Below, one piece after another: positions 1 to 10,094 of a stretch of 64,000 nt of DNA (position 1 is the first letter of the stretch; each line of letters begins with the position of its first letter). The position numbers were made by a program, and so were the translations under genes. Source of the stretch: an uncultured SAR116 cluster alpha proteobacterium (GTDB lineage: Bacteria > Pseudomonadota > Alphaproteobacteria > Puniceispirillales > Marisalimonadaceae); assembly GCA_902539895.1 (NCBI GenBank), contig CACBMD010000001.1:1-64000 (forward strand), given 5' to 3'. A model generated the notes under the pieces. The model saw only the letters and a list, made by a program, of their open reading frames with translations. It had not been told where the DNA came from and made no database searches.

Positions 1-1
1 T

Positions 2-862
2 GTTCAAGGTGAAAATCCTGCTATGTCAGATCCAGATTTAATACATACTAGAAAAAGTTTAGCAAAGTTAGATCATTTAGTTGTTCAAGATATCTTTATG
101 ACTGAAACAGCTTGGTTCGCAGATGTTGTTTTACCAGCATCTGCTCATGCTGAAAAACTAGGTACTTACACTAATACAAATAGACAAGTACAAATAGGAC
201 GGAATGTGGTGGATCCTCCAAAAGGTGTTAAACAAGATTGGTGGATCATTCAAGAAATTGCAAAAAGAATTGGATTAGATTGGAATTATACTTCACCAAA
301 AGAAATTTTCAATGAAATGAAATTGATAATGCCTTCATTAAATAATATTTCATGGGAAAGATTAGAAAAAGAAAATTATGTGACTTACCCTGTTAGAAGT
401 AAAAATATTTCAGGTGAAGATATTATATTTTATGATGGTTTTCCCACATCAAACAATTTAGCTAAAATTATACCCGTTGATTTGATTAATCCAAATGATG
501 AATTAAATAGTGATTTCCCATTGATACTATCCACGGGTAGATTATTAGAACATTGGCATACTGGCACTATGACAAGAAAAGCTATAATTTTGAATGATCT
601 TGAGCCAGACCCAATAGTTTTTATAAATGAAATAGACAGCAAATTTTATAATATTGATATGACTAAAGAAGTTTCAATTGAAACAAGACGAGGAAAAATA
701 AAAATAAAAATTAGATATGATAACGACCTTCTTCCTGGAATGTTATTTTTACCTTTTTGTTTTAAGGAGGCTGCTGCCAATGTATTAACTAATTCAGAAC
801 TAGATCCAATTGGAAAAATTCCTGAGCTAAAATACAGTGCGGCTAGGATTTACCAAGTTTAA
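2..862 (+). CDS. Formate dehydrogenase alpha subunit, C-terminal part (5' truncated by window)
   Basis: Open from window start (VQGENPAMSDPD...); molybdopterin oxidoreductase motifs such as DIFMTETAWFADVVLPASAHAEKLGTYTNTNRQVQ and LSTGRLLEHWHTGTMTRK. Confidence 0.9.
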   Translation, partial: VQGENPAMSDPDLIHTRKSLAKLDHLVVQDIFMTETAWFADVVLPASAHAEKLGTYTNTNRQVQIGRNVVDPPKGVKQDWWIIQEIAKRIGLDWNYTSPKEIFNEMKLIMPSLNNISWERLEKENYVTYPVRSKNISGEDIIFYDGFPTSNNLAKIIPVDLINPNDELNSDFPLILSTGRLLEHWHTGTMTRKAIILNDLEPDPIVFINEIDSKFYNIDMTKEVSIETRRGKIKIKIRYDNDLLPGMLFLPFCFKEAAANVLTNSELDPIGKIPELKYSAARIYQV

Positions 863-902
863 ATTAATATACTTATTCTATGATATAATATTAAATAATA
901 AA

Positions 903-1406
903 ATGAGCTGGCAAGATAGAATTTATAATATATTAAAAAATGACGGAGTTAAATTATTTAGCTATGTTCCTGATGCTGGACATAGGATACTAATAGAAAA
1001 TGCAACAAAAGATAATTCAGTCATTGCAATTCCTCTAACATCAGAAGAAGAGGGCGTAGGCATCGCTGCTGGTTCATATCTTGGAGGAACTAAAGCTGTA
1101 TTGTTAATGCAAAGTAGTGGTGTTGGAAATTGTATTAATCAATTATCATTAATTAAACATGGTCAATTTCCTTTTTTTACTATTATAACAATGAGAGGTG
1201 AGTTTGGTGAAGGAAATCCTTGGCAATTTGCAATGGGTGAAGCAGTAATACCAACATTAAATTCAATGGGAGTAAATTGTATTAAAATTGAAAAAGAAGA
1301 AGATGTCGAAAGTACAATAAAAGCTGCTTTGACAATGGTATTTAAGTCAGAGAGATCTGTTGCTGTTTTACTTTCACAGAAATTAATCGGGGCTAAGATA
1401 TTTTAG
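903..1406 (+). CDS. TPP-dependent decarboxylase alpha-like subunit (sulfopyruvate/phosphonopyruvate decarboxylase type)
   Basis: LTSEEEGVGIAAGSYLGGTKAVLLMQSSGVGNCINQLSL; ATG at 903 preferred over GTG at 837, which overlaps the upstream gene. Confidence 0.8.
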   Translation: MSWQDRIYNILKNDGVKLFSYVPDAGHRILIENATKDNSVIAIPLTSEEEGVGIAAGSYLGGTKAVLLMQSSGVGNCINQLSLIKHGQFPFFTIITMRGEFGEGNPWQFAMGEAVIPTLNSMGVNCIKIEKEEDVESTIKAALTMVFKSERSVAVLLSQKLIGAKIF

Positions 1407-1421
1407 TAAAAATTATAAAAA

Positions 1422-1994
1422 ATGAATTTATTAGACAGAAAAAAAGCAATTCCTATTTTGATTGGTGATCATAAGAGATTTCTTATTATTTCAGGTTTGG
1501 CAGGGTCAGCAAAGGATATTGGTTTTTTGACTAAAGAAAGTCCAAATACATTTTTGTTTGGGGGTGCCATGGGAGGTGCGTTGCCAACTTCTCTTGGTCT
1601 TGCTCTATCAAGACCCAATGATAGAGTTCTTTGTGTTTCTGGTGATGGTGATATTTTAATGTCTATGGGTTGTCTGGCGACAACAGTAACTATTAAACCT
1701 AAGAATCTTATTATTATTTGTGTTGACAATGCGTTATATTTGGAAACAGGTGGGCAAACATCTCATACAGGTTTAGGCGTAAATTTAGAAATGATTGCAA
1801 AGGGGTGTGGCTTTTCTATTACCAAAACTATAATAACAGAGCAGGAATTATTAGAAGGAAAAAAAATTCTTGATAATTTTAGCGGACCAGCTTTCATACT
1901 ATTAAAGGTTAGTGAATCAAGTCCTCCTAAATATTCTAGAAATTGGAATGCTTCTGAAGAAAAATTTAAATTCAGAAAAAATTTAATAAACTAA
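1422..1994 (+). CDS. TPP-dependent decarboxylase beta-like subunit (TPP-binding domain)
   Basis: GAMGGALPTSLGLALSRPNDRVLCVSGDGDILMSMG contains a TPP-binding GDG motif; follows the alpha-like subunit. Confidence 0.8.
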   Translation: MNLLDRKKAIPILIGDHKRFLIISGLAGSAKDIGFLTKESPNTFLFGGAMGGALPTSLGLALSRPNDRVLCVSGDGDILMSMGCLATTVTIKPKNLIIICVDNALYLETGGQTSHTGLGVNLEMIAKGCGFSITKTIITEQELLEGKKILDNFSGPAFILLKVSESSPPKYSRNWNASEEKFKFRKNLIN

Positions 1995-2031
1995 ATATTT
2001 ATCTTTGATTAAATTAGTAAATATGTTAACT

Positions 2032-2055
2032 AAATAGTTTCCTAGTAAACTATTT
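2032..2055. promoter_or_regulatory. Perfect inverted repeat AAATAGTTT-CCTAGT-AAACTATTT, candidate MarR operator
   Basis: 9-bp perfect arms with 6-nt spacer, directly upstream of the marR-like gene at 2068. Confidence 0.6.
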
Positions 2056-2067
2056 TGTAGGTATTGT

Positions 2068-2502
2068 TTGAAAGAATCATTTGAAGATAATATAGGTTTG
2101 TTAATTCATGATGTAGCTCGATTACTTCGTGTTTTATATGATCGTCAAATGGCTTCTATAGGTCTAACTAGATCTCAATGGTGGCTCTTAACTTATTTAT
2201 ATTTTAAAGATGGCATAAAACAATCCGAACTTGCAATACTTATGGATATGGAAAAAGCACCATTAAGTAGACTTATAGACCGCATGGAATTAAAGGGATG
2301 GGTTGAAAGAAAAAGTGGAAGTAAAGATCGAAGAATAAAAAATATTTATTTATCTGAAAAAATTAAACCTCTTATTAATTCCATGAGGGACAAAGCGGCA
2401 ACTTATAGAAAAGATTCTTTATCAATATTAAATAATCAAGATCTCAACAAGTTAAGGGATTTACTACAGATTTTAAAAAAAGATTTATCTTCAAAAGTAT
2501 AA
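2068..2502 (+). CDS. MarR family transcriptional regulator
   Basis: wHTH protein: LTRSQWWLLTYLYFKDGIKQSELAILMDMEKAPLSRLIDRMELKGWVERKSGSKDRRIK. Confidence 0.9.
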   Translation: MKESFEDNIGLLIHDVARLLRVLYDRQMASIGLTRSQWWLLTYLYFKDGIKQSELAILMDMEKAPLSRLIDRMELKGWVERKSGSKDRRIKNIYLSEKIKPLINSMRDKAATYRKDSLSILNNQDLNKLRDLLQILKKDLSSKV

Positions 2503-2520
2503 TTTAAAGGAAAAGAGTTA

Positions 2521-3780
2521 ATGTCAAATAAAGTTGATAAAGAATTAAATCCTAGCAATAGAGTAGTTAGATTTTTATTATTAATTCTACTTCCCATTTT
2601 AGTTGTGCTCACCACTGTGGGTTATTTTTATTCTTTAGGTAGGTTTATATCAACTGAAAATGCATACATAAAAGCTCCTATTATTTCTGTTCAATCTGAG
2701 GTTTCTGGAAGAGTAGAAATGGTATTTATTAAAGATAATCAAAGGGTAAATAAGGGAGATAAACTTTTTAAAATTGATACCGAAAAACTTGAATTGGATT
2801 TAAGTGAACAAAAACAGAATCTTATAAATATAATTAAAGAAATTGAGAATAGAAAATCAAAATATAACGAGGCGAAAGAAGAAGTAAAATTAGCAAAAGA
2901 AGAAATTAAATTTTATTCTTCTGAAATTAAGAGAGTGAACTCTTTAGTGAGTGTTGAGATTAAGTTAGCGAAGGAAAAAGTTGAATATCAAAAATTAGAG
3001 CTTAATAGAATTAAAAATTTGGTTAAAAAAGGAGTTGGTCTTCAAAGTAAACTTGATGAAGCAAAATTTCTTTATAATTCTGCCATAGCTAATTTAAAAT
3101 ATGTAAATCTAAATAATGATTTAGAAAAAATTAAATATTCGTATTTGTCTTCAAAACAAAAACTAAAAATAAATCAAGATAAACTCAAAACAATACTGAC
3201 CACTTTAAATGGTAATGAAAAAATTTTGCCAAAAAAACATCCATTATACTTAAAACATAAAAGTAAATTAAATAAAATAAACTTTGATATTAAGCAGTCT
3301 ATTATATTTGCTAAACAAGATGGGATTGTTGCTAAATTGAATCTAGAAAAAGGAGAGTATATAGATGTTGGAAAAATTCTATTTGCAATAGTTGATGAAA
3401 AAAATTCTTGGTTAGAAGCTAATTTAAAAGAAACTGACTTAACCAATATAAAAGTTGGTCAATCAGCATATTTTATTCCTGATGCATATCCTGATACAAA
3501 ATGGAAAGCCCAAGTGCAAAGTATAAGTCCTGCCACAGGTGCTGAATTTTCAATTTTACCACCACAAAACTCTTCTGGTAATTGGGTGAAAGTTGTTCAA
3601 AGAATACCTGTAAGAATTTCAATTGGTGATCCGATTAATAAAAATAAAGATAATTTAAATGCTGATAAACAGCTTAGGGTAGGTATGTCTGTGTCGGTTA
3701 CGATAGACACTAAGTATGAGAGTGAAATTCCAATAATAATCCGACCTTTTGCTTTTATATTTAAATTACTAAGAGATTAA
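2521..3780 (+). CDS. HlyD/EmrA-family membrane fusion protein
   Basis: N-terminal TM, ENAYIKAPIISVQSEVSGRVEMVFIKDNQRVNKGDKLF, coiled coil, C-terminal barrel motifs. Confidence 0.9.
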   Translation: MSNKVDKELNPSNRVVRFLLLILLPILVVLTTVGYFYSLGRFISTENAYIKAPIISVQSEVSGRVEMVFIKDNQRVNKGDKLFKIDTEKLELDLSEQKQNLINIIKEIENRKSKYNEAKEEVKLAKEEIKFYSSEIKRVNSLVSVEIKLAKEKVEYQKLELNRIKNLVKKGVGLQSKLDEAKFLYNSAIANLKYVNLNNDLEKIKYSYLSSKQKLKINQDKLKTILTTLNGNEKILPKKHPLYLKHKSKLNKINFDIKQSIIFAKQDGIVAKLNLEKGEYIDVGKILFAIVDEKNSWLEANLKETDLTNIKVGQSAYFIPDAYPDTKWKAQVQSISPATGAEFSILPPQNSSGNWVKVVQRIPVRISIGDPINKNKDNLNADKQLRVGMSVSVTIDTKYESEIPIIIRPFAFIFKLLRD

Positions 3781-3781
3781 G

Positions 3782-5284
3782 TTGTCACCTCTAATATCTG
3801 AAACTAATACTTCTTTTAAATGGTTTATTTTAGCTACAGCAACATTTGTAACTATGCTTTATGCGATGAATGTAACAATAGCTTCAATTGCATTATCAGA
3901 CATGAGAGGAGCTATGGGAGCAACACAAGACCAGATTTCTTGGGTTGTAACTGGAAATATAGTTGCAACAGCAATCTTTACTCCTTTTGCTGGCTGGTTA
4001 TCTTCGAGAATACAAATTAGAACAATCCTTTTTTTTAGCGTAATAGGTTTTATAATTTCTTCCATTTTTTGTGGAATGTCAGATTCTTTAGAAGAAATTG
4101 TTATTGCAAGGGTAGCACAAGGCATTTTTGGAGCACCACTTCCGCCACTTTCACAAACGCTTGTTTTAGCAGTATTTCCAAAAAGACAAATTTCTGTGGC
4201 TATGGCGGTTTGGGGAATGGGTACAATTCTGGGTCCTGTGATTGCACCAACAATTGGAGGATATCTTGGTGAATTACTAAATTGGAGATGGATTTTTTAC
4301 ACCTTAGTACCATTTGGTTTTTGTGCTTTATTAGCTGTAATTGCCACAGTTCCAAAAAGACCAGTTGAAGGTGGAATGCATTTAGACTGGGTCGGTTTTT
4401 TAGCTCTTGCATGTAGTGTTGCTGCATTACAAATAATGTTCGATAGAGGAGAAAGAAATAGTTGGTTTGATAGCACAGAGACTATTACTGAGTGTGGAAT
4501 AGCTATTATTGGCTTTTATATCTTTATTACTCACAGCCTTACAACAAAAAAGCCTTTTATAAATTTAAGTATTTTTAAAGACAGAAATTACGCTGTAGGT
4601 CTTATTCTAATATTCTTCTTTGGCATGTTAAATTTTGTTCCAATGGTAATCTTTCCACCTCTACTACAAGAATTGAGAGGGTATCCTCAATCTATAATTG
4701 GATTAATATTAGGAATGAGGGGAATAGGAACGTTTGTTGGTTTTGCCATAATAGCTTTTACAAGCAGGATTGACCCAAGAATAATTATTTTTTTTGGCTT
4801 TGGGATACAAGCTATCTCAGGTCTTTACATGTCAACCTTCGATATAAATATGACCTTTTCTCATATAGCCTGGGCCAGCTTAGTTCAGGGTTTAGGTGTT
4901 GGTTTGACTTGGCCTCCAGTGAGTGTTATTTGCTTTGCAACCTTGTCAAATAAATTTCACGGAGAAGCCACAGCTATGTTTCATCTAATTAGAAATATTG
5001 GATCAAGTTTTTTTATTTCAGTAAGTGTTGCAGTTGTTCTTCATATGGGTCAAATTAACTATGAAGAAATTGGTTCTACAGTATCCTTATGGAACCAAGG
5101 GATTAACTTTTCAGGTGTCATTAATTCATTAGATGATTTGAATGTTACAAAGTTAACAAATGAATTAAATAGACAAAGTCTTATGGTTGGGTATATAGAT
5201 GCATTTAAATTATACTCATGGGTAGGTTTTTTATCTATACCATTAATTTTTTTAATAAAAATAAAAAAGACTCAAAATAATTAA
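3782..5284 (+). CDS. DHA2/EmrB-family MFS drug efflux transporter
   Basis: Multi-TM; LSDMRGAMGATQDQISWVVTGNIVATAIFTPFAGWLSSR and WGMGTILGPVIAPTIGGYLGELLNWRWIFY. Confidence 0.92.
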   Translation: MSPLISETNTSFKWFILATATFVTMLYAMNVTIASIALSDMRGAMGATQDQISWVVTGNIVATAIFTPFAGWLSSRIQIRTILFFSVIGFIISSIFCGMSDSLEEIVIARVAQGIFGAPLPPLSQTLVLAVFPKRQISVAMAVWGMGTILGPVIAPTIGGYLGELLNWRWIFYTLVPFGFCALLAVIATVPKRPVEGGMHLDWVGFLALACSVAALQIMFDRGERNSWFDSTETITECGIAIIGFYIFITHSLTTKKPFINLSIFKDRNYAVGLILIFFFGMLNFVPMVIFPPLLQELRGYPQSIIGLILGMRGIGTFVGFAIIAFTSRIDPRIIIFFGFGIQAISGLYMSTFDINMTFSHIAWASLVQGLGVGLTWPPVSVICFATLSNKFHGEATAMFHLIRNIGSSFFISVSVAVVLHMGQINYEEIGSTVSLWNQGINFSGVINSLDDLNVTKLTNELNRQSLMVGYIDAFKLYSWVGFLSIPLIFLIKIKKTQNN

Positions 5285-5305
5285 TTCTGATTTATAGGGA
5301 AATAC

Positions 5306-6193
5306 ATGGTTAATAATATAATTCTTGTTGATGGTGGTATGGGCCAAGAATTAATACATAGATCAAAAGTTAAACCAGATGGTCTCTGGTCAGCAAGAGT
5401 GATGCTTGATAACTATGATTTAGTTGTGGATTTGCACAGAGATTTTATAAAAGCTGGTGCAGAGGCAATAACATTAAATTCTTATAGTGTCACACCACAA
5501 AAGTTAAAAAGACATAATTTGGAAGAATTATTCATACCTCTTCAAAAAAGTGCAATTAAAGCGGCCATTGAGGCCAAAAAGTCATCGTCAGTTGAAACTG
5601 ATATAAAAATTATTGGCTGTTTGCCTCCACTAGTTATGAGTTATAAGACAAATATAGGCATGGATAAAAATGAAGCAAAAGATACGTATAAGAAAATAAT
5701 AGAAATTCAAGAACCACATGTAGAAATACTTTGTTGTGAGACAGTTTGTTCAATTGAAGAAGCTCATATAGCAACTGAAACTGCTTTAACTACTGATAAA
5801 AAAGTTTGGTTAAGTTTCTGTGTCAAGGAAGAAGACGGAACCTTATTACGATCTGGAGAGAGTTTAGAAGATGCTTTAAGAGAATTTAATAATTCAAAAA
5901 TTGATTCCTTTTTAATAAATTGTGCTCCACCTGAAGCTATTCATTCTTCAATTAATGTTATGAAAAATTTTTCCAAGCCATATGGTGCTTTACCTAATGC
6001 TTTTGTAACAGTAAATGACCTAGACATTCACAATGATGTATCAATTCTTAAAAAAAGATCTGATTTAAACATTAATAAATTTACAGGTGAAATATTGAGT
6101 TACATTAAAAATAATGCTTCTATAATTGGAGGATGTTGTGAGGTAGGTCCAAAATATATAGAAGCACTAAAAAACGAAATTTTTAATAAATAG
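5306..6193 (+). CDS. Homocysteine S-methyltransferase family protein
   Basis: VDGGMGQELIHR at N-terminus and C-terminal IIGGCCEVGPKYI zinc-binding GGCC motif. Confidence 0.88.
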   Translation: MVNNIILVDGGMGQELIHRSKVKPDGLWSARVMLDNYDLVVDLHRDFIKAGAEAITLNSYSVTPQKLKRHNLEELFIPLQKSAIKAAIEAKKSSSVETDIKIIGCLPPLVMSYKTNIGMDKNEAKDTYKKIIEIQEPHVEILCCETVCSIEEAHIATETALTTDKKVWLSFCVKEEDGTLLRSGESLEDALREFNNSKIDSFLINCAPPEAIHSSINVMKNFSKPYGALPNAFVTVNDLDIHNDVSILKKRSDLNINKFTGEILSYIKNNASIIGGCCEVGPKYIEALKNEIFNK

Positions 6194-6218
6194 ATCAAGT
6201 TTTTGGAGTTAATAAAGA

Positions 6219-7058
6219 ATGAAATTTAATGGAACTCAGAATTATATTTCAACTGAAGATTTGAACGTTGCAGTAAATGCAGCAATTTCACTTGAAAAAC
6301 CATTGTTAATTAAAGGTGAGCCGGGAACTGGAAAAACAGAATTGGCTAGACAAGTATCGGACAGCCTAGGATTAGGTATTATTGAATGGAATATAAAATC
6401 CACAACAAAAGCTCAGCAAGGATTATATGAATATGATGCTGTTAGTCGTCTCAGAGATAGCCAACTAGGCGATAAAAAGATAGAAAATATTGGAAATTAC
6501 ATAAAGAAAGGAAAGATTTGGAATGCTTTTGAATCTAAAGAAAGATCAGTACTATTAATTGATGAGATTGATAAAGCAGACATAGAATTTCCAAATGACC
6601 TACTTCAAGAGTTAGATAAAATGGAATTTTTTGTTTATGAAACTAGTGAAATTGTAAAAGCCAAAAAAAGACCCATAGTCATAATAACATCTAATAATGA
6701 AAAAGAACTTCCTGAGGCATTTTTAAGAAGATGTTTTTTTCACTACATTCAATTTCCTGAAATTGACACTTTAAAAAAGATTGTTCAAGTACACTTTCCT
6801 GAAATTAAAAAATCATTACTAGAAGCAGCACTAAATAGATTTTTTGAAGTTAGAGAAATTCCTGGATTAAAGAAAAAACCATCAACTTCAGAGGCCTTAG
6901 ATTGGATTAAACTTTTATTACTTGAAGATATTAATCCAATAGATTTAAAAAGTGATGGAAAGGATTTGTTACCTAAGTTACATGGCGCTCTAATTAAAAA
7001 TGAACAAGATATTCATTTGTTTGAGAGGTTAGCTTTTATGGCAAGAGGAAATAGATAA
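6219..7058 (+). CDS. MoxR-like AAA+ ATPase
   Basis: Walker A GEPGTGKTELA, Walker B VLLIDEIDKADIEFPNDLLQELD. Confidence 0.9.
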   Translation: MKFNGTQNYISTEDLNVAVNAAISLEKPLLIKGEPGTGKTELARQVSDSLGLGIIEWNIKSTTKAQQGLYEYDAVSRLRDSQLGDKKIENIGNYIKKGKIWNAFESKERSVLLIDEIDKADIEFPNDLLQELDKMEFFVYETSEIVKAKKRPIVIITSNNEKELPEAFLRRCFFHYIQFPEIDTLKKIVQVHFPEIKKSLLEAALNRFFEVREIPGLKKKPSTSEALDWIKLLLLEDINPIDLKSDGKDLLPKLHGALIKNEQDIHLFERLAFMARGNR

Positions 7059-7062
7059 GAGA

Positions 7063-8255
7063 ATGTTTCTAAATTTCTTTTTCAAATTAAAAGATGCCAG
7101 AATTCCAGTTACATTAAATGAATTTTTTACATTTTTACAATCAATTAAATTAGACTTCATTCAATTTAACACTGAAAATTTTTATTACATGGCTAGAGCA
7201 AGTCTAGTCAAAGATGAAAGATTAATCGATCGATTTGATGTTGTATTTGCTGAATATTTTAAGGGTATTGAAACCTTAAAATTAGAAGATGTACTTGAAC
7301 ATTTAAAAGTCCCAAAAGAATGGCTTCAAAAAATGTTGGATAAGCATTTTACTAAAGAAGAAATTGAGGAAATAAAATCTTTGGGTGGTTTTGATGAACT
7401 AATGAAAACACTTGAACAAAGACTAAAAGAACAAAAAAAAACGTCATCAAGGTGGTAATAAATGGATAGGTACAGCAGGCAAATCACCCTTTGGAGCTTA
7501 TGGATACAATCCAGAAGGAATTAGAATTGGACAACATGCAAGAGGGCAGGGAAAGGCTGTTAAAGTATGGGACAAAAGGGTATTTCGAGATTTTGATGAT
7601 ACAAGAGAATTAGATACACGAGGAATGCAAGTTGCATTAAAAAGATTAAGGCAATGGGCGAGAACTGGTATTGATGAAGAGTTAGATATAGATAATACAA
7701 TATCATATACTGCAAAAAAATGGTTATTTAGACATAAAAACTAGAAAAGAAAGAGAAAATGCAATTAAAATATTACTTTTTCTTGATGTAGGTGGTTCTA
7801 TGGATGACTATATCAAACAAGTAGAAAATTTATTTTCGGCTGCAAAAAATGTTTTCAAAAACCTTAACTTTTTTTACTTTCATAACTGTCTATATGAAGG
7901 TGTTTGGAAAAGTAACGTAAGACGATGGAAAGAACAATTTTCTACAACAGAAATTTTTAGGACATATGGAAAAGAATACAAATGTATCTTTGTTGGTGAT
8001 GCTTCAATGAGTCCATATGAAATTTTAGTAGAGGGTGGTGGTAATGAACATTTTAATCAAGAAACAGGACAAGTTTGGTTAGAAAGAGCTATTACCCAGT
8101 GGCCGTCAAATGTCTGGATTAATCCAACAAAACAGGAGCATTGGAATTATTCTCAGTCTACACATATCATTAAAGAAATATTTTCAAATAGAATGGTACC
8201 CCTAAGCATAAAAGGAATAGAAGAAGCAACCAAAATTTTATCCAAAACTAATTAA
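7063..8255 (+). pseudogene. CoxE-like VWA-domain protein, reading frame broken twice (+1 at 7433-7441 and +1 at 7714-7720)
   Basis: Three consecutive frames give a continuous family-like protein: ...LKEQKK / RHQGGNKWIGTAGKSPFGAYGYNPEGIRIGQ... / NGYLDIKTRKERENAIKILLFLDVGGSMDDYI... Confidence 0.85.
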
Positions 8256-8276
8256 AATAAATAGGTCATTTAATAA

Positions 8277-8780
8277 ATGAAAGAAAACAAAATTGGCGAT
8301 CAGAATTCAACTCCAATTATTCTTCCTGAACAGAAAGTTTTAAAAGAATGGTTGGATTATAATGGCCATATGAATGTTGCATACTATACATTAGCATTTG
8401 ATAAATCCTTAGATATATTTTTAGAAGATTTACTTGGAATAGGAGAAACTCATGCTTATGAAAATTCCCAGGGTCCGTTTGTTGTTCAAGCTCATTATCA
8501 TTATTTAAATGAGATGAAATTAAATGAAAAATTTAACGTACGCTTATTTGTAGTTGATTGTGATAAAAAAAAGATGCACTTATGTTTAGAAATTTTTTCA
8601 CAGCTTCAAGAAAAAGTAATCGCAGTTGTTGAACAAGTTTTAATAAATGTAAACTTAAAACTACGTAAGTCTGAACAATATCCGTCATGGGCTTTTGAAA
8701 AACTTCTCAAATTAAAAAATGCTCATAAAAATGCCTCACTACCATCTGCTTTTGGAAAATCCATAGGATTAAAAAAGTAG
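8277..8780 (+). CDS. Thioesterase (hotdog/4HBT) family protein
   Basis: LKEWLDYNGHMNVAYYTLAFDKS hotdog motif. Confidence 0.8.
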   Translation: MKENKIGDQNSTPIILPEQKVLKEWLDYNGHMNVAYYTLAFDKSLDIFLEDLLGIGETHAYENSQGPFVVQAHYHYLNEMKLNEKFNVRLFVVDCDKKKMHLCLEIFSQLQEKVIAVVEQVLINVNLKLRKSEQYPSWAFEKLLKLKNAHKNASLPSAFGKSIGLKK

Positions 8781-8785
8781 AAAAA

Positions 8786-10094
8786 ATGATATTAAAATTA
8801 ATTTTGACATGTTTTTGCTGGGTGGCTGTTTTGCCAATAATTTACGGTGCAAATTTAGGAGAAGAATATATTTTTTTAATAATTTTCATTTATTTTTTAT
8901 TATTGTCTTGGATGTTTATATTCTCAAAAAACTACTACTAAGATAATTATCACCTTATTATTTTTATTTACTTTTTTAATTTTAGATAATTTCCCATCAA
9001 AAGAAAATTTTCTTAAAGCTGGTAATTTTTTTATTATTTTTTCTGCTTTCCTTCCAAGTTTATGGCTTTTAAGGGCTACAGCTATTACAATGCCATCAGT
9101 TCAAAACACTCAATCGCTTCTATCAAAATTAAATGCAAAAAAAATACTTTCAGGGCTTCAAGTTACATCTCATTTTCTTGGAAGTGTAATTAACATTGGT
9201 TCTTTCCCGCTATTGTCGTCCGTGCTTCCAAAAAATTCAAAAATTAGTTTAAGACAGTCTGCTGGAGAAGCGTCAATTCGTGGGATGAATACTGCGGTTT
9301 TATGGTCACCTTTTTTTGTTAGTTTTGCTGTTGGACAAATTTATCTTCCTGAAATGTCAGCGTGGATGGGAATTGGATTTGGAATCATTATAGCAACTCT
9401 CTTTAATCTTATAACAATAAAATTCGTTATTGGAAAATTAACAATAAATTATCTTTTGGATGCTTTGTCATGTATTAAACCAATATTTTCAAGATTACTT
9501 ATTTTAGCAATATCTGTATTATTTGTTGGTCAAATTTTTAACAAAACTGCTTTGAATGCCATAATAATTGTAGTACCAATTTTAGTGTTTATTCAAATAT
9601 TTAGACGACCAGAAACATCAAACTTCATTTTCAAAAATTTAAAAAATTTGATACAAAATTCAGGAGATGAAATGTTACTAATTTCAGTATCTATGTTTTT
9701 AGGATCAATATTAACTAATTCCGTTGAAATTCAAAATTTTGTAAGTAGTAATGTAAGTGATTATTTCCCATTTTGGATGATGATCATTTCATTACCGCTT
9801 ATAGTTTGGTGTTTTAGTTTAATTGGTGTACATCCAATAATTACGTCAGCTCCGATTTTATCTATATTTGGTCCTTTATTATCTGTTTGGGAAGCAGCTT
9901 TTTTAATGCAAGCACATCTTATTGGTTGGTGTGCCGGAACAGCAATAAGTTTTACATCTCTTTCTGTCTTGACAAGTGCTGAAAATTTTAAAATATCAAT
10001 ATCAAAATTAGTATTTGGACCTAACTTTTTTGCTACAATTGGGCTCGTTTTTTTTGGAGCAATTACCTTAATCATATCAAATTATTTTTTGTAA
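8786..10094 (+). pseudogene. Multi-pass integral membrane protein of unknown family, apparent +1 frameshift at 8926-8931
   Basis: Frame from ATG 8786 ends at TAA 8939-8941; a second frame is open with no stop from 8931 through ORF 9090..10094; removing one A from the 6-A run joins them. Confidence 0.6.

Noticed and set aside
430-642. Many antisense or shifted ORFs in the supplied track (e.g. 430-642, 1469-1729, 3174-3446, 9761-10075, 36073-36312, 61736-62008)
   Set aside because: They lie opposite or out of frame within well-supported genes and show no family-like sequence; typical spurious ORFs.
837-903. GTG start at 837 for the decarboxylase alpha subunit
   Set aside because: It overlaps the FDH gene and adds a non-family N-terminus; ATG 903 fits better.
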